This document shows positions 27,151 through 38,912 of a stretch of 64,000 bases of DNA, piece by piece; positions within the stretch are counted from its first letter, which is position 1, and the number at the start of each line of letters is the position of its first letter. This stretch comes from Camarhynchus parvulus (lineage: Eukaryota; Chordata; Aves; Passeriformes; Thraupidae), in assembly GCF_901933205.1 (NCBI RefSeq), contig NC_044577.1:3173321-3237320 (forward strand), written 5' to 3'. The position numbers and the translations under genes are program-made. A model generated the notes under the pieces. It was given only the letters and a program-made list of their open reading frames with translations. It did no database searches and was not told where the DNA came from.

Positions 27151-27665
27151 CTTTGCATGAAAACTGAGCTTTCATCCACGAGGCCATGCAGCCTAAACAC
27201 TGACTGCTCAAGAGAGGGGACACCAGAAATCCCTTCAAACACAGCAGCTCTCACAGGTACACTAAACCACAGACACAAACACTGTGGCCCTCTCCCTCTG
27301 ATCCCCATTTGTTTTATATACACACTATCCAGACAAAAAGGTAGTAATTACCACAAAATAAGAACTTGGTTCCACATCCACGTTCCTCAGCAGTCAAACA
27401 AGTCCTGATGCTTTGCATGAAAACTGAGCTTTCATCCGTGAGGCCATGCAGCCTGAACAATGACTGTTCAAGAGAGGGGACACCAGAAAACCCTTCCACC
27501 ACAACAACACAGGTAATCTAAACCACAGACACAAACACTGAGGCCTTCTCCCTCTGATCCCCTTTGTTTTATATACACACTACTCAGACACAAAGGCAGT
27601 AATTACCACAAAATAAGAACTTGGTTCCACATCCACGTTCCTCAGCAGTCAAACAAGTCCTGATG
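27151..27665. repeat. Tandem duplication, two units of about 257 bp
   Basis: Unit 1 is 27151-27410 and unit 2 is 27411-27665. Both start ctttgcatgaaaactgagct and end with cagtcaaacaagtcctgatg. They share most bases, with a small deletion in unit 2 (cagcagctctcacag versus aacaacacag). Each unit holds a TATATAAAA-like string on the minus strand. No TG...CA ends are visible, so it looks like a plain local duplication. Confidence 0.9.
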
Positions 27666-30600
27666 CTCATTCCCAGCTGGGCAACTTCTCCTGCTTCCTG
27701 TGCTACTGCAACTGTTTTGTACCTGGAATTCCCCAAATTATTGCAGCCACATAGCTTGAGGGGAAGCACAGAAACACAATAAATGACTGTGCAATTCATA
27801 CCTGGAGTTTGTGCTCCAGACAAAACCTTGTAAATACTCTAAATATTTGGGGGTTATTTCCAATTCAAATATCTTAGATATTGCCTCAATTGAATTGCCA
27901 TTCTCTAGTCAACTCTAACACTAATGTTTGTTATTTTAACAGCTGCACTTTAGGAAAGGCTCATTTTAACAATATAACAAACACAGATATATCCTTAGCC
28001 ACTCCACTAGAACCCTTGCAGCAGACCTGAGGGAAACTACAATTGCCTTTATTGCACAGAAGAAAGCAATAATGAACCGAGGATGTTAAAGGCATCAAGA
28101 TTATAATTGCACTCAGAGAAACATAACACAAGAGATTCTATTAAGAGAGATGTTTTGACGTGTATAACAACCCTGAACAGTCAGAGCAGCACATCCAGGA
28201 TCAGAGCAGTGAACTGAGACTCCCCAGCCCCAGAGAGATGGCAGCTCCCTCTGCAGCTCCAGCTCCCCAGCACAAAATGCTGATGAAGCCAGAAGAAAAG
28301 CTAAACTACTCAAAATCTGAACCACCAAAGTGAACAACAGGTTTTTTCTCACAGCCTAAATGAATGATCAGCAAAACTGAACTGCTTCTGGTGACTCACA
28401 GGCAGCAAGAGCTGCAGGAACTGAAAATCAGACAGATGTACAGAAAAAGAAACCAAGAGCTCCTTGAAGAGCAGGCAAATTTCTGCAAAACTTTCAGAGA
28501 ACACACTCATGGCTTCAATGAAGCTGAACTAATAGGCTTAGAAACATCCCATTTTATTGATACTCTATAAAGAGATTTCAACTGCCTATTCCTCCACCCT
28601 TTCCCTATCAAAGTGGTTATCATATAGAAATTACTTTCTTTCTTTCAAGTAAACACCAAATCTAATTACCTCACAGCTGATCAGAAAGTTTCCTTGCAAT
28701 TTCTAAGTCAAAACAATTACATCCAAATAGTGATTCTTAATAACTAAATAAAGTTTTTTCAGAAAGAGAAAGGTTAAAGAGAAAGATTAAACTTGACACC
28801 TGTTTTGTGAAATTGATAATCAGAGTATCTTTTCAACCTAATATCAGATTGTTTTAAAGCCCCCCAAATTAAATATGTCTGTTTTCAGGTCTAAAATTCA
28901 GATAATGGTAGAATATAGCACACGAGGTCATCACTTAAGCAAAATAACATCAATTCTGTGTAAGGTAAGCATTCAGAAGATTTGAAAACTATTACCTTAC
29001 GGGCAAGCATAACATCTAAATGATAGATGATGATGATAAGGTAATTAAATAGGAAATTAAATAATACTACACAAAGACTAGCTAACTTTCTATCCCCACT
29101 AGGATTTCTCATGCATCCAGGGTCACATGTTGTGGGTATGAAGATTGAGGCTTTGTTAAAGAGCCTTTACAGAGATGTTCTGCATGTGTGATGGAGGGGC
29201 TGCAAATTCATCAGTAGAAATGGCATTAGTTTATCAAGAGGATTCAATCACTGGTGTTGAAGTTCAGTGTGTTTAAAGCCACCTGTGAAAGCAACTGCAG
29301 AGGGCTTTCAGCAATGGGCAGCATTTATGACAATAGGTTTTCTTCCTGTAGTTATTTCAAATATACATCTGAATTGCTCAGTGGGAGGGCTGCTGATTCT
29401 GCCAAACCTTTCCTCCTTCTCCTGTCTCCAGCTGTCCTCAGCACTTCTCTCTCCTGCCACTCACTGAATAATTGTAATGGAGATATTATTAGTGAATCAC
29501 TACCTTGGAGTGGTCAGTATTTCCATCCCTTGTATAAGAAACACAAGCCAAAGGTAGTTTTTCATTCAAGCCTGGTCATTCTGGATGAAAGTGAAGCCTA
29601 TTCAGTAACCACACTACGGAATTGCACTGTTTGCTTTCTAAAATCGATACAATGAAAGACTCTCCAGGTTCCATGCAATAGGAACATTCTTTGGTCTTTT
29701 TATTGATGAAGAAAACTACTTCTGTAAAGCAGAGGTAACATTTTTGGAGAACATTAATGGCCTAATTATGAATGTTTTGGGAGGCAAACCTTCCAGATGG
29801 CACGTGGGCTGCCACTACAACCACCTCAGAGACAGAAGATGAGAAGCACTGGGGTAAAGCAGGCAACTGAGGATTTGGCAACAAAGAAAATCTCCAGAAG
29901 TTTGGACACCTGCTGGGAACCCCAGCCTGTGTGAGGAAATTGCCCTCAGAAAAAGGCCAACTACTGAACAACAAATCAGGATCTAAATCTGTAGCAAAGT
30001 TACAATTGTTATCAGTCCATGTTTTCCAAAAGTGCATTGCAGAACTGAGCTCTCTAAAGAAAATAAAAATGAGATACAAATGAGATTCAGTTTTTTCTTG
30101 AAATAGATACTCACCAATGGTTAACAGAGCTCTTTGAAATGAAAACATACTTTATGTATATATTTACATCTCAAAACTCCACAGAGAATAACCAACAGTG
30201 CCATGTGCCAGAAGAGATTAGTATGGGTAGAAACATTTGGCTTTTGGGAGTGGGTGGAAGGGGAAAAATTTTAATCAAATCCATTACCTGGTTATTGATT
30301 TCTCTTTGCCAGACTGATCCTGTAGAATACTTATAAAGCCTTTGACATTGAGACGTTTGGCCAAAAATATTGGATTAGACTAAGCAAAAGCTGAGCTTCT
30401 CATGTAATCTCTCATATTTCATTTATATGTGATTTATTCCTTTGTCCAGCAGAGGCTTTTTATTGATAAAAATAATGAGATTGAGAATCCCAAAGGAAAT
30501 CTAATGCCCACCCACACATGTTTGCAAGGTAAAAATAGCAGGCTTTGCAAGCTTGAGAGAGAATGATGTTATGTTGAAACTGTTTCCTTGTATAAAAAGT

Positions 30601-33600
30601 ATGAAGCTTATCAAAGATTTTGAAATAAATAAAGCTACTTTTGAAATTAAAATTTTGCTATACTTGAAAACACCAAGCACACAGTGAATGCTCTACTCTG
30701 GGGAACTGAATGAAAGACTTCTGAAATAGTTTTTTTCCTTGCAGAATAAATGAATACAACTTTTTTTCTTTTGACTCCTGTATTAGCTCAGTTTGATAAA
30801 ACACTTTAACAGATGTCTTGACTGCGAAATATGATGTGTTACATAAAGCCAGTTAGATGACTGAAAATTAATCGTGCCATTCAAAAGAAGTTTCTTACCA
30901 CTGGCAAATTTAATATGTAATCTGGTAACTAAAGGCTTTATTGAACTATGCAGGAATTCAACATCCTCTAAAAATTAAATCATTATGCCTTTTCATTAAT
31001 AAGTGTTCAAAAGTCCCAAGTAGAACATACAGACTATCTCATGTTTCTTTCATAGCTATCAATAGTAGTAAAAGGATAAATAAAACCCATCTGTTTCTGC
31101 AGTGAGAACTGAATGAGATTTTAAAGACTATTTCAAAGCACAAATCAAAATAATTCTATTCCACTGATAGCCAACAGAGACCTTTGTGATTAACCTGAGT
31201 CTTACAACTCTTTTTTAACTTAATGCTTCGAGGGGAGTTGGTGGCTTTCAAGTCTCAGCCTTGTTTAATGTATAGTGTGAAACTCAGCATTTACAACTCC
31301 AAAGCCAGCAGAGAAAGTGTTCTGCAGCTCACTGTACATGGACCCTTTATTACCAGTCATTTCCAAATCCCTTCCCTGGGAGGACTGTTGCTCTGGCTGG
31401 CTCAGTGGCCAGGCAGGAGGGTGAAGCTGACATTCCCTTCCTCCTCCTCTTCCTCCTTCCCGGCTTCCAGGTGTGCACAGCAGCTCCTGAGCAGCCTCTC
31501 CCACTAGGGCCAGTTCTGCCTTTCTTCAGTTCCTCACTCTCCAGCTAAAAGGTGCAATTAATGCAACCCTTTAATCTAAACTCTGATCATGAAACCACTT
31601 CCAAGATTTCTGTGTTGTCCATAATGAATCCAACAGTTCCCAGAGAGTGCAGACAGAACCTATCCCTGGCATGTGCTGCACATCTCCTGCCCACTTGGGC
31701 AGCTCATGCTCAGAACTCGACCCCTCCAGAAGTACCTGAGCAGCTGGAAGTGCATTGCAGAGCCACACAGTGCCTGCTCAGGGAATTACCTGTGAGGTCC
31801 AGGGATTATATAAATGTTGTGGGATTAGGCAGTAATCCCACAGAAGCACACACAACTCTTAACACCAATGGAAAAACAATGTGGAGCACGACAAACAGGA
31901 GAGTCCCCTGAGCACATCACTGCAGAAACTATTCCATAACAGGGTTTGAAATGGTCCCTGAATTTCCAGCCTGTTCCTGTTTCAACATCTTCAGGAGCTC
32001 CTTTTGGTTCTGCTGGCTTACATGTACAGTGTTACCTTGGTGTGACTGCTGACCCAGCCTGGGCAGTGGTTCTGAAGGATGGGTGATAAAAACCAACACT
32101 TTAAAATCACTGAACCCAAACCTCTCAATTTTTTCCTGAGGACAGATTTTTTGCACAGCCCAAAAGAATATGTGAAGGTCTCTTCTAAGAAAGCCTGCAG
32201 TAGTCAAATCCCACTGCTTAATGCCAAATTACAGTTTCCATGCAGACAAATGCTGCTGCATTTCACTAAAACAAACAAGCATTAGATTGTAGCAACATCT
32301 TGTAGATGCTGGAATCATAACTTCAGCAGTGCCTGTTTGTTCTGTAAGTTCCCCTAGTTCCACCAAATAACTACAGCATCAAATCATGAAAGCCAGAACA
32401 TTAAACAAAATGGCATAATAGATAACTCCTGCTTCTTTTCATAGAAATAAAAATGAATTGAAGAACGGCATTAGGAATTATTCAAGTACAAGGAGAAAGA
32501 TATTTGATGTTAGTGGAATGTTTTAAATTATCTTGCTACTGTGACTAAAGAACCTACTCTTCTCTGTATGTCATCAAGTGCTTTTCATTTGCTGAGGCTT
32601 TGTGGGCCCTGTACCATCTTAGCTATTTAAAAGGTATTATTTGCAATTTGTAACTAAGAAAGCAGTCATTTATCTTTAGTACCAGATTTTGTGTGACTCT
32701 CTTCATACCCTGCAGATGTTTCTCACCACACACTGATAGCTGAGGATATTATGATTGTCAAGAAGATTGGTGTGGATTGATGCATCAGCAGCTCCCAGGA
32801 CTGGGACACTCGTGAGCAGCACAGTCTGTGGGGAGCCAAGAGCAGCAGAGGTGAGGGATGAATAAAGCAGCACACCTTGTAATTCACCTTCATAATCAAA
32901 GCACTTTGGGCTCCCAAACTACAAAGGCATGTCCACTGAGAAATTCACAAGTGGTGCCTGGACCTGCCAAGCTGTCAAGTCTGATTTTTGCTCCTCAATG
33001 TCTCCCTCCAAGCACAGAGTCCTGTGGATGCAGTGAGCAAGGAGCAGTGTCAGCCTGTGCCTCCTGCCGGAGAACATCTGAGCCTGGCTGCATCAAACCC
33101 AGCTGCCTCTCCTTTCTGGGACTGCCCTCCCTCCCATCACTCCTCACAGGTTTCTCCACACCCTCCCTCCCTTCCTCCATTACTGTTCTGCTGGGCTTTT
33201 CAGTCTCTCCTTTTTCCACACAAAGTCATCTCTGGAGGGCTTCTTCAAAAATGATAAAATAGAAAAAAAATTAAAATTTATAACATAAAATTAGGGGCTT
33301 ACCTGAGTAAGAATTAATTTCACTTTCAAAGTTTATTCTGACTTTAATTCTGCTCAGGAATTTGCTTTTTAAGAGGATTTTATAAAAAACTTTTCTGAGA
33401 ATTTTTGTATAATGAGAAAATAACTTCCACTCTGATAGAGTCTTACATACATAATTTTATATTTATCAGACACTGCTCTTGAAAACTTTGGGCAAATATC
33501 ATTATCCTGGTTCTTTTTCCCCACTCTGGATTGTCAGCCACATTTTGGACTTGGTCTTGAGAGGCCACCACAGTGCTCAGTTACCCAGAGCCTGCTCCCA

Positions 33601-36600
33601 TCATGTGCTACAGAAATTCCCTAAAAGCTTCTTGTGTGAATTCAAGCCCACCTGGAGCTGCATTCCCTCCACAGCTCATTCAATCTCTCTCCAATTCCTC
33701 ACATCCATCCTCCAGAGATTCTGCTAATTCTCTCTCCACAGGATTGTCTTTCTCCTCTATCCAGGCACAGGTTTCCATCTGATTAACATCAGCTCCTCCA
33801 GCTTTGACAAATACCATCCATACATATATAAATACTTCTGCTCTGGAAGAACATGGGTTGTTCTTTGATCTTTCTCTTGCTTCCCCTCATTGGCACCTTC
33901 TTTTAGGGTATCAAACATTACATGCCTTTATTTGCATGTTTGGTGCATGAATATACTTATTCTACCTTTTCTTTAGTGTTTTTTATTAATTATTAACTGC
34001 CTCCAGGTTTCCAACAGCAATAGGACTTACAGAAAATCCACACAGGTAAAACTAAGTGCTGTGGCAATTTTTATATAATAATAATAAATTGATAATGGCT
34101 TTGGTTTCTTTCCTCAGTAACTGAGGAACACTGCTTCTCTCTTAGGGGAACAGGACATTACAAAGGAGTTGACAATCTGACAACTTTCAATTCAAGTTTT
34201 AAATAGCTTCAAGAACCTACAGTTTGTACTTCAATTCAGAAATTCATTATATTCCACAGAACTAGACAATATTTGCATTAGAAGGGCTACAAACATTTTA
34301 GAAGAGTTGACTTGATTAATATTTATGAATATATTAAGGACATTACATATTATACCAGCCCATATGCAGGGCAAGAATATAATATTTTACTGTTCACTGG
34401 GATTTTATCAGACATTAACACACACTTCTGCTATGCTGCAGAGCTTGATTCTTTAGCCAGCCAGGAAGGTTAGTAACAAAGATAAATAAATCTAGTACAT
34501 GCCATGAAATATCTTTGTGTAATTAGAGTATGGTCCTTAGAGGTACAGCATTAACATCCTCAACTTATCCTGCAAATGGGCAGAAGATGGAGATTTTTGT
34601 TTGCTATTTCAAATATCTGAGTCACCTGGCACACACAGGTGCACTACACAGCCCCTCCCCAGCTCTCCAGATTCTTAGCACAAAACCTCTGTGTGTGACT
34701 GTGACAGGAGTCATTCTCATTCCCTCATTCCTTCACATCTAGAAAAGCCACACTGACAAACATTAAATTTTTCAACAGTGACAGGAGCTTGAAACAGCTA
34801 ATTCATCTGCAAAGCAGTGTTCAGCCAGACCAGAGTAAAAACACAGTTTTTTTTTTGAAGTTTGACCAGGTGTCACCTGAGTTTCAAAGAAGGAAGCACT
34901 GTTCTCCTCCCTCCTCCCAGCTGCAGATGACAGGAGCTGTTTGAAGTTTTACTTTTATTTTAAAAGCTCAAGGCAATGCTTTACTCTCAGATCTGCAGGG
35001 AGCTGCTCTGCTCTCCTCACATGCACAAAGCCAGGCTGCTGCCCTTCATCCCCTGTCCTGGGAGCCACTGCAGGGAGAACACACGGGGCACCCAGAGCCT
35101 CTGTGCTGACCCAGGAGCGACACAGCAGCAGCCTTGGAGCCTCAGCACAGTGTCACCTCACCCTGCTTTGATCACAAGTGAAACAGAGGTGGTTTTCAGC
35201 ATAAAATCTCTGTGGAATGAAGCACATTGTCAGGGGGGCCATGAGGCAGAAGACTCCTCCATCCAACAACTCTTTGCCCCTAAGGCTCTGTGATGATGCT
35301 TAAGGCCAGTGTAGTACATCAGTCCTGGGAAAGCTCCTAAGGACAATCCTCATTTGTCTAATCCAGAGCCTGAAACACACTTTTACCTTGTGGTATTGCT
35401 GCTTCCTAGAGCCAGTTCTCTTATGGCTCTTGAAGGCACTGAGGATGTATAAACCCAACTTCTGAAGCACTTCAGCTTTGAGTCTCTAGATCTTGACAGC
35501 CACCTGGCAGCTTTACCCCTGTTTACACAGTGGTGGCACAGAGACAACCAGGAAAAAGCCCCTTGCTCAAGTAATACTCTGTGAGCACATAAAGCCCCAG
35601 ATTTCTGGGATTTTAAGTCATTTGTATGTGCAGAAGCATCAGTTAAATGTCCATCACAGCTCCCCTCAAATCATTAGAGCCTGGTGTCAGGATGTGGGTT
35701 ACTGCAGGATGCTGTAGCAGGGGATCTGACAGCAGACTCGTGTGCACACAGAACACTTCCCACACCAGAGGTGGAGGTTGTCCTAAACCTGATTTTACAG
35801 AGAGGGAAGAAACACAGAGGAGAAGTGATCTCACAGAGGACAAACAGGAAAGACTGTAGAACTATGGAAGCTCCACACAGGTCACCATTTAATAGCCCAC
35901 TGGCACAAAAATATTTTTCTTTTTCACTTCTGGGGTGAACATCATTGCAAATCTTTAAACTGGGAACAAAACTACAAGTTATCTACATTTGATTCCAGAA
36001 AAAGAAAAAAAATCTGTTAGAACTGTTCATTTTTATTTAATTAGTTTTACTTCCGAGAAAAACAGATATATAAAAGTCTCCTATCTAAAAAAAAATTTAA
36101 AAAATTTAAAATATGATTAAATGTATTCTGCCACATTATGTATTTTATGCAGTAACAGAAGACAATATTTTAACAGTACTGCTTTTGAATCACTCCAGAG
36201 CATTCAGCAGGAGTCAATTTATACTGCCAGAGAATAATGATGTACCTCAACTCATTTTAATTTCAATAATTGAATGAGAAATAGGAAAGCCTATTGAAAG
36301 GACTGTATTCTGGTCAAAGACTAATGAGAAAATAGTTCTGAGTCTCTGAGTCAGCGGGTGTCATGGTAACAATGCATTATCGAAATCTGATTAGTATGGC
36401 CAGCAGCTTTATAAATGATAACATGCTCTACTAATTGTATTTCCCTTTCTTCCCCTGTGCTAAGTTTGATATTCTCAACAGGTAAGAGGAAAAGGCAGCA
36501 TTCTGTTTATCTGCAAGTTTAAACCATGTCCAGCACTCACAAACTCTGAAATCTGTCATGCAGCAATAGATAAATTTTCCTACCACCTTAAAACAAGAGG

Positions 36601-37705
36601 CTGAGCCTTCCATTTCTCTCCTCCTGTATTATATGCAATTATTTAAGTTAAATATTATCCTCTTCTTTTAAATGTAATTATTTCTAAGGATATACACATG
36701 AGAAAGAAAACAGGATGAAAACACAAGCATCTTAAGAAAAAGCCTGTTTTTCTTAGGAGAAAGTGATGCAGGAGAAGAGTAAGTGCATGTTTAATTCATC
36801 CCAGAAAGTGTGACTCCTGCTTCTTGAGGTTTTGAAAAGAAGGAGGGGATTTTCTTGTGTTTAGAGGACTATGTGTGCCTTTTGTAGCTCATTACAAACC
36901 CCGAAATCAGGAGGAACCATGAAATTAAATAGGATACATTTCCTCCTCGTTCAGAAGAGAGCTAATATTGCTCAATAAAATAAACACAATGAAAATACAA
37001 GGTTGAAGGCTTAATAATGCTCCTTTTATAACCAAGCCTCAGGTGAATAGCCTAGCAGACCTTTATTATCCTAACAGAAAAGAACTCTATTTAAAATGCT
37101 GCCTCACAAATCTGATGCAAAGTAATTTCAACATATAGAAGCTCAGCCTTATCAAATGCATTTTAGTTTTGAGAGTAAAATGGTGTCCTATTTTTCAACA
37201 GAAAGACGAAAAAATCTACTTCGTGTTTGCCCTATTTCCATGACCCTTGTAACTTAAATATTTAATTTGTATTTTCCATGTTCACTTTCATTTATTAATT
37301 CAGCTTCAAATCCATAAGATGAAAGGGCAGGAAAGCTCATATTCTCTAGGTAAACCCAAATATTCTTAGTCATATGACAAATAATGCATAATACAAGAAA
37401 TCAACTTTTCAGTATTATTAATAAGGGGACTGTGTTTGCCATAGTGCATAAACAGGGAGAAAATGAATACAGCAAGACCTGAAAAACTTATTACTCCTTG
37501 TTACATGCACTGCTATAGGGACAGAGTTTAAGATATACAAAATACTAAAAGTAATCAGTCTTAAGTCAACACTGTGAGAGGCAGAGGAACCTTCTATCTA
37601 CCTGTCTGGGAATTCAGCAGAGTGCAGGGGTGAACACAGAGGCAGCAAAGCAGGCCAGTGGATGGAGGAGCTCCAGGAGGGAGCAGGGCCCGTTCAGGGA
37701 CTGAG
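27666..37705. other. Intronic, mostly unique sequence
   Basis: This is AT-rich sequence with more GC-rich patches at about 32,960-33,240 and 34,890-35,300. Pyrimidine-rich runs occur near 31,430-31,460 (tcctcctcctcttcctcc). No exon, LTR or LINE was recognised. Confidence 0.5.
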
Positions 37706-37711
37706 GGCACT

Positions 37712-38330
37712 TGTGGGAACCCAGGACATCCCTCTGGCTGTCCACGATGGCCAGGACCCCTGCCAGGGAGCTCAGAAGCCCTGGCAAAGAGCCCAAAGCA
37801 CCTCTGGTTTTGGTTATGACCCGTGGAGCAAATGACCAACCTTATACGGAGATCAGCAAGACACAACAGTTTCAGTAGAATAACAGTGAGGTTATCACGG
37901 GGTGAAAAAGTAGATTTTGGGGTTTCTAGAATGGGGGTTCAGGGGGTAAGATGAAGGGATCTGGACATGTCCAGCCTTTCTCCTTCTTGGCCTCCATCTT
38001 CTGCTGTGATGTTGGCACTTTCAGATTGGTTTAGAGTAGAAGCTCAGTGTCTAACATAGGTGATAGGTATTGGAAAGTAATTGCAAACATTGTATATGTA
38101 GGTTTTAGTATAAAGACATAACACCACCCCAGGGGCAGGCAGTGAGCCTGGAACTGTCCTGCTGGACGAACCTCGGCAGGGCAGGAGAAAAATTTTTTAT
38201 AGATAAGACACAATAAACAACCTTGAGAGCGAGAAATGAAGAGCTCTGACTCCTTCTTCAGGTGCTCAGGCTGGGAAAAGAGACTTTTAACAATTCTCGG
38301 GATCACAGTGACCAGCAAAAGATGCTGAGA
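37712..38330 (+). mobile_element. Solo LTR of the 619-bp family, copy 2, beside a splice donor
   Basis: This LTR is the same length and has the same ends (TGTGGGAACC...CTGAGA) as the copy at 17073-17691. It is flanked by ggcact at 37706-37711 and 38331-38336, a perfect 6-bp target duplication different from that of the other copy, so the two insertions were independent. AATAAA lies at 38212-38217. The right-hand duplication overlaps the SPAG16 splice donor. The element is antisense to the gene. Confidence 0.92.
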
Positions 38331-38333
38331 GGC

Positions 38334-38339
38334 ACTGAC
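38334..38339 (-). promoter_or_regulatory. SPAG16: 5' splice site of SPAG16 exon 38340-38483
   Basis: The minus strand reads CCCAG|GTCAGTGCC. The donor is reasonable, with C at position +3 in place of the usual purine. The last six of these nine intronic bases (plus-strand ggcact, 38331-38336) are one copy of a target-site duplication made when an LTR inserted at 38330/38331. Confidence 0.85.
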
Positions 38340-38483
38340 CTGGGCCTGAAGCAGCAGCCTGAGAGCCAGTCCGTGTGTCCCTCCCCTGTCAGGAGGATGT
38401 TCCCATCGGGGAAGCCCCATGTCTTCCAGAGGTGATCATCGCCGCCCGTCAGCACGATGTTTTTCCGGGGGTGTAAAGCCAAG
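38340..38483 (-). CDS. SPAG16: SPAG16 internal exon (WD40 region), 144 nt
   Basis: This is one internal coding exon of a WD40-repeat protein. The reading frame enters with the last base of a split codon, runs through 47 complete codons and leaves with two bases (AG) of the next codon. The peptide contains LALHPRKNIVLTGGDDHLWK and then GEGHTDWLSGCCF, which is the end of one WD40 blade (HLWKTW in place of the usual W-D) and the Gly-His start of the next. It matches the first WD40 repeats of vertebrate SPAG16 as I remember them, notably the GHTDWLS.CCF stretch. SPAG16/PF20 is a central-pair (C1-C2 bridge) component of motile cilia and sperm flagella. The acceptor is tctcctgcag and the donor is GTCAGT, both on the minus strand. 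The exon joins the one at 16685-16870 in phase. An LTR begins 9 bases beyond the donor boundary. The preceding exon was not found. Confidence 0.93.
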
Positions 38484-38505
38484 CTGCAGGAGAAGAGAAA
38501 GGCAG
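38484..38505 (-). promoter_or_regulatory. SPAG16: 3' splice site of SPAG16 exon 38340-38483
   Basis: The minus strand reads ctttctcttctcctgcag directly before the exon. It is an almost uninterrupted pyrimidine tract ending in CAG, so a strong acceptor. Confidence 0.88.
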
Positions 38506-38657
38506 GTTATGCTCTGTACCAGCTCCATTTTATGGGAAACACATGAGATCCATTGCACTCAGGGCAACAGCCCCAGGAGTCTGATTCTGGATGGACTGAG
38601 CAAACAGTGATGCTTTCTAAGCTCATGAGAATTCAAAATACATGCTGTGGAGATGAG

Positions 38658-38675
38658 CTGCTGCTGCTGCTGCTG
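38658..38675. repeat. (CTG)6 microsatellite
   Basis: Six perfect CTG triplets occur (CAG on the SPAG16 sense strand). They lie about 175 bp upstream of the acceptor of the 38340-38483 exon, within the intron. Confidence 0.9.
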
Positions 38676-38912
38676 AAGGAAAAAAAACAGGACTGATTTC
38701 TGTGAAACCAGAATTTTTTCACACTCTCTTCAAGTCCCACTTAAAACTCAAACAATGCTTTGAAATACTTTGTTTGGTTATGTTCTAACAAACATGCAAG
38801 AGGGTAACAAGCAGAATCAACATCATTAACATTCCCACTTACCCAAAATAATTCCAAAAAGCATCAATGTCAGCCCGTCCCCACTTGTGCCCACAGGTGT
38901 AGTCTCCTACCA

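Larger units (their letters stand above)
16871..38339 (-). other. SPAG16: Complete SPAG16 intron (21,469 bp)
   Basis: This intron is bounded by the donor GTCAGT (minus strand, 38339-38334) and the acceptor ending cgagcag (minus strand, 16877-16871). It interrupts a serine codon between its second and third base. No further WD40-like exon is needed inside it, because the two flanking exons join directly in the SPAG16 order. It holds an LTR of one 619-bp family near each end, an ERVL-like LTR, an old CR1 LINE and a tandem duplication near 27.4 kb. Confidence 0.9.

Noticed and set aside
17073..38330. A full-length provirus with the two 619-bp LTRs as its ends
   Set aside because: The two LTRs have different target duplications, and the DNA between them is intron with no gag, pol or env sequence. 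They are separate solo LTRs.
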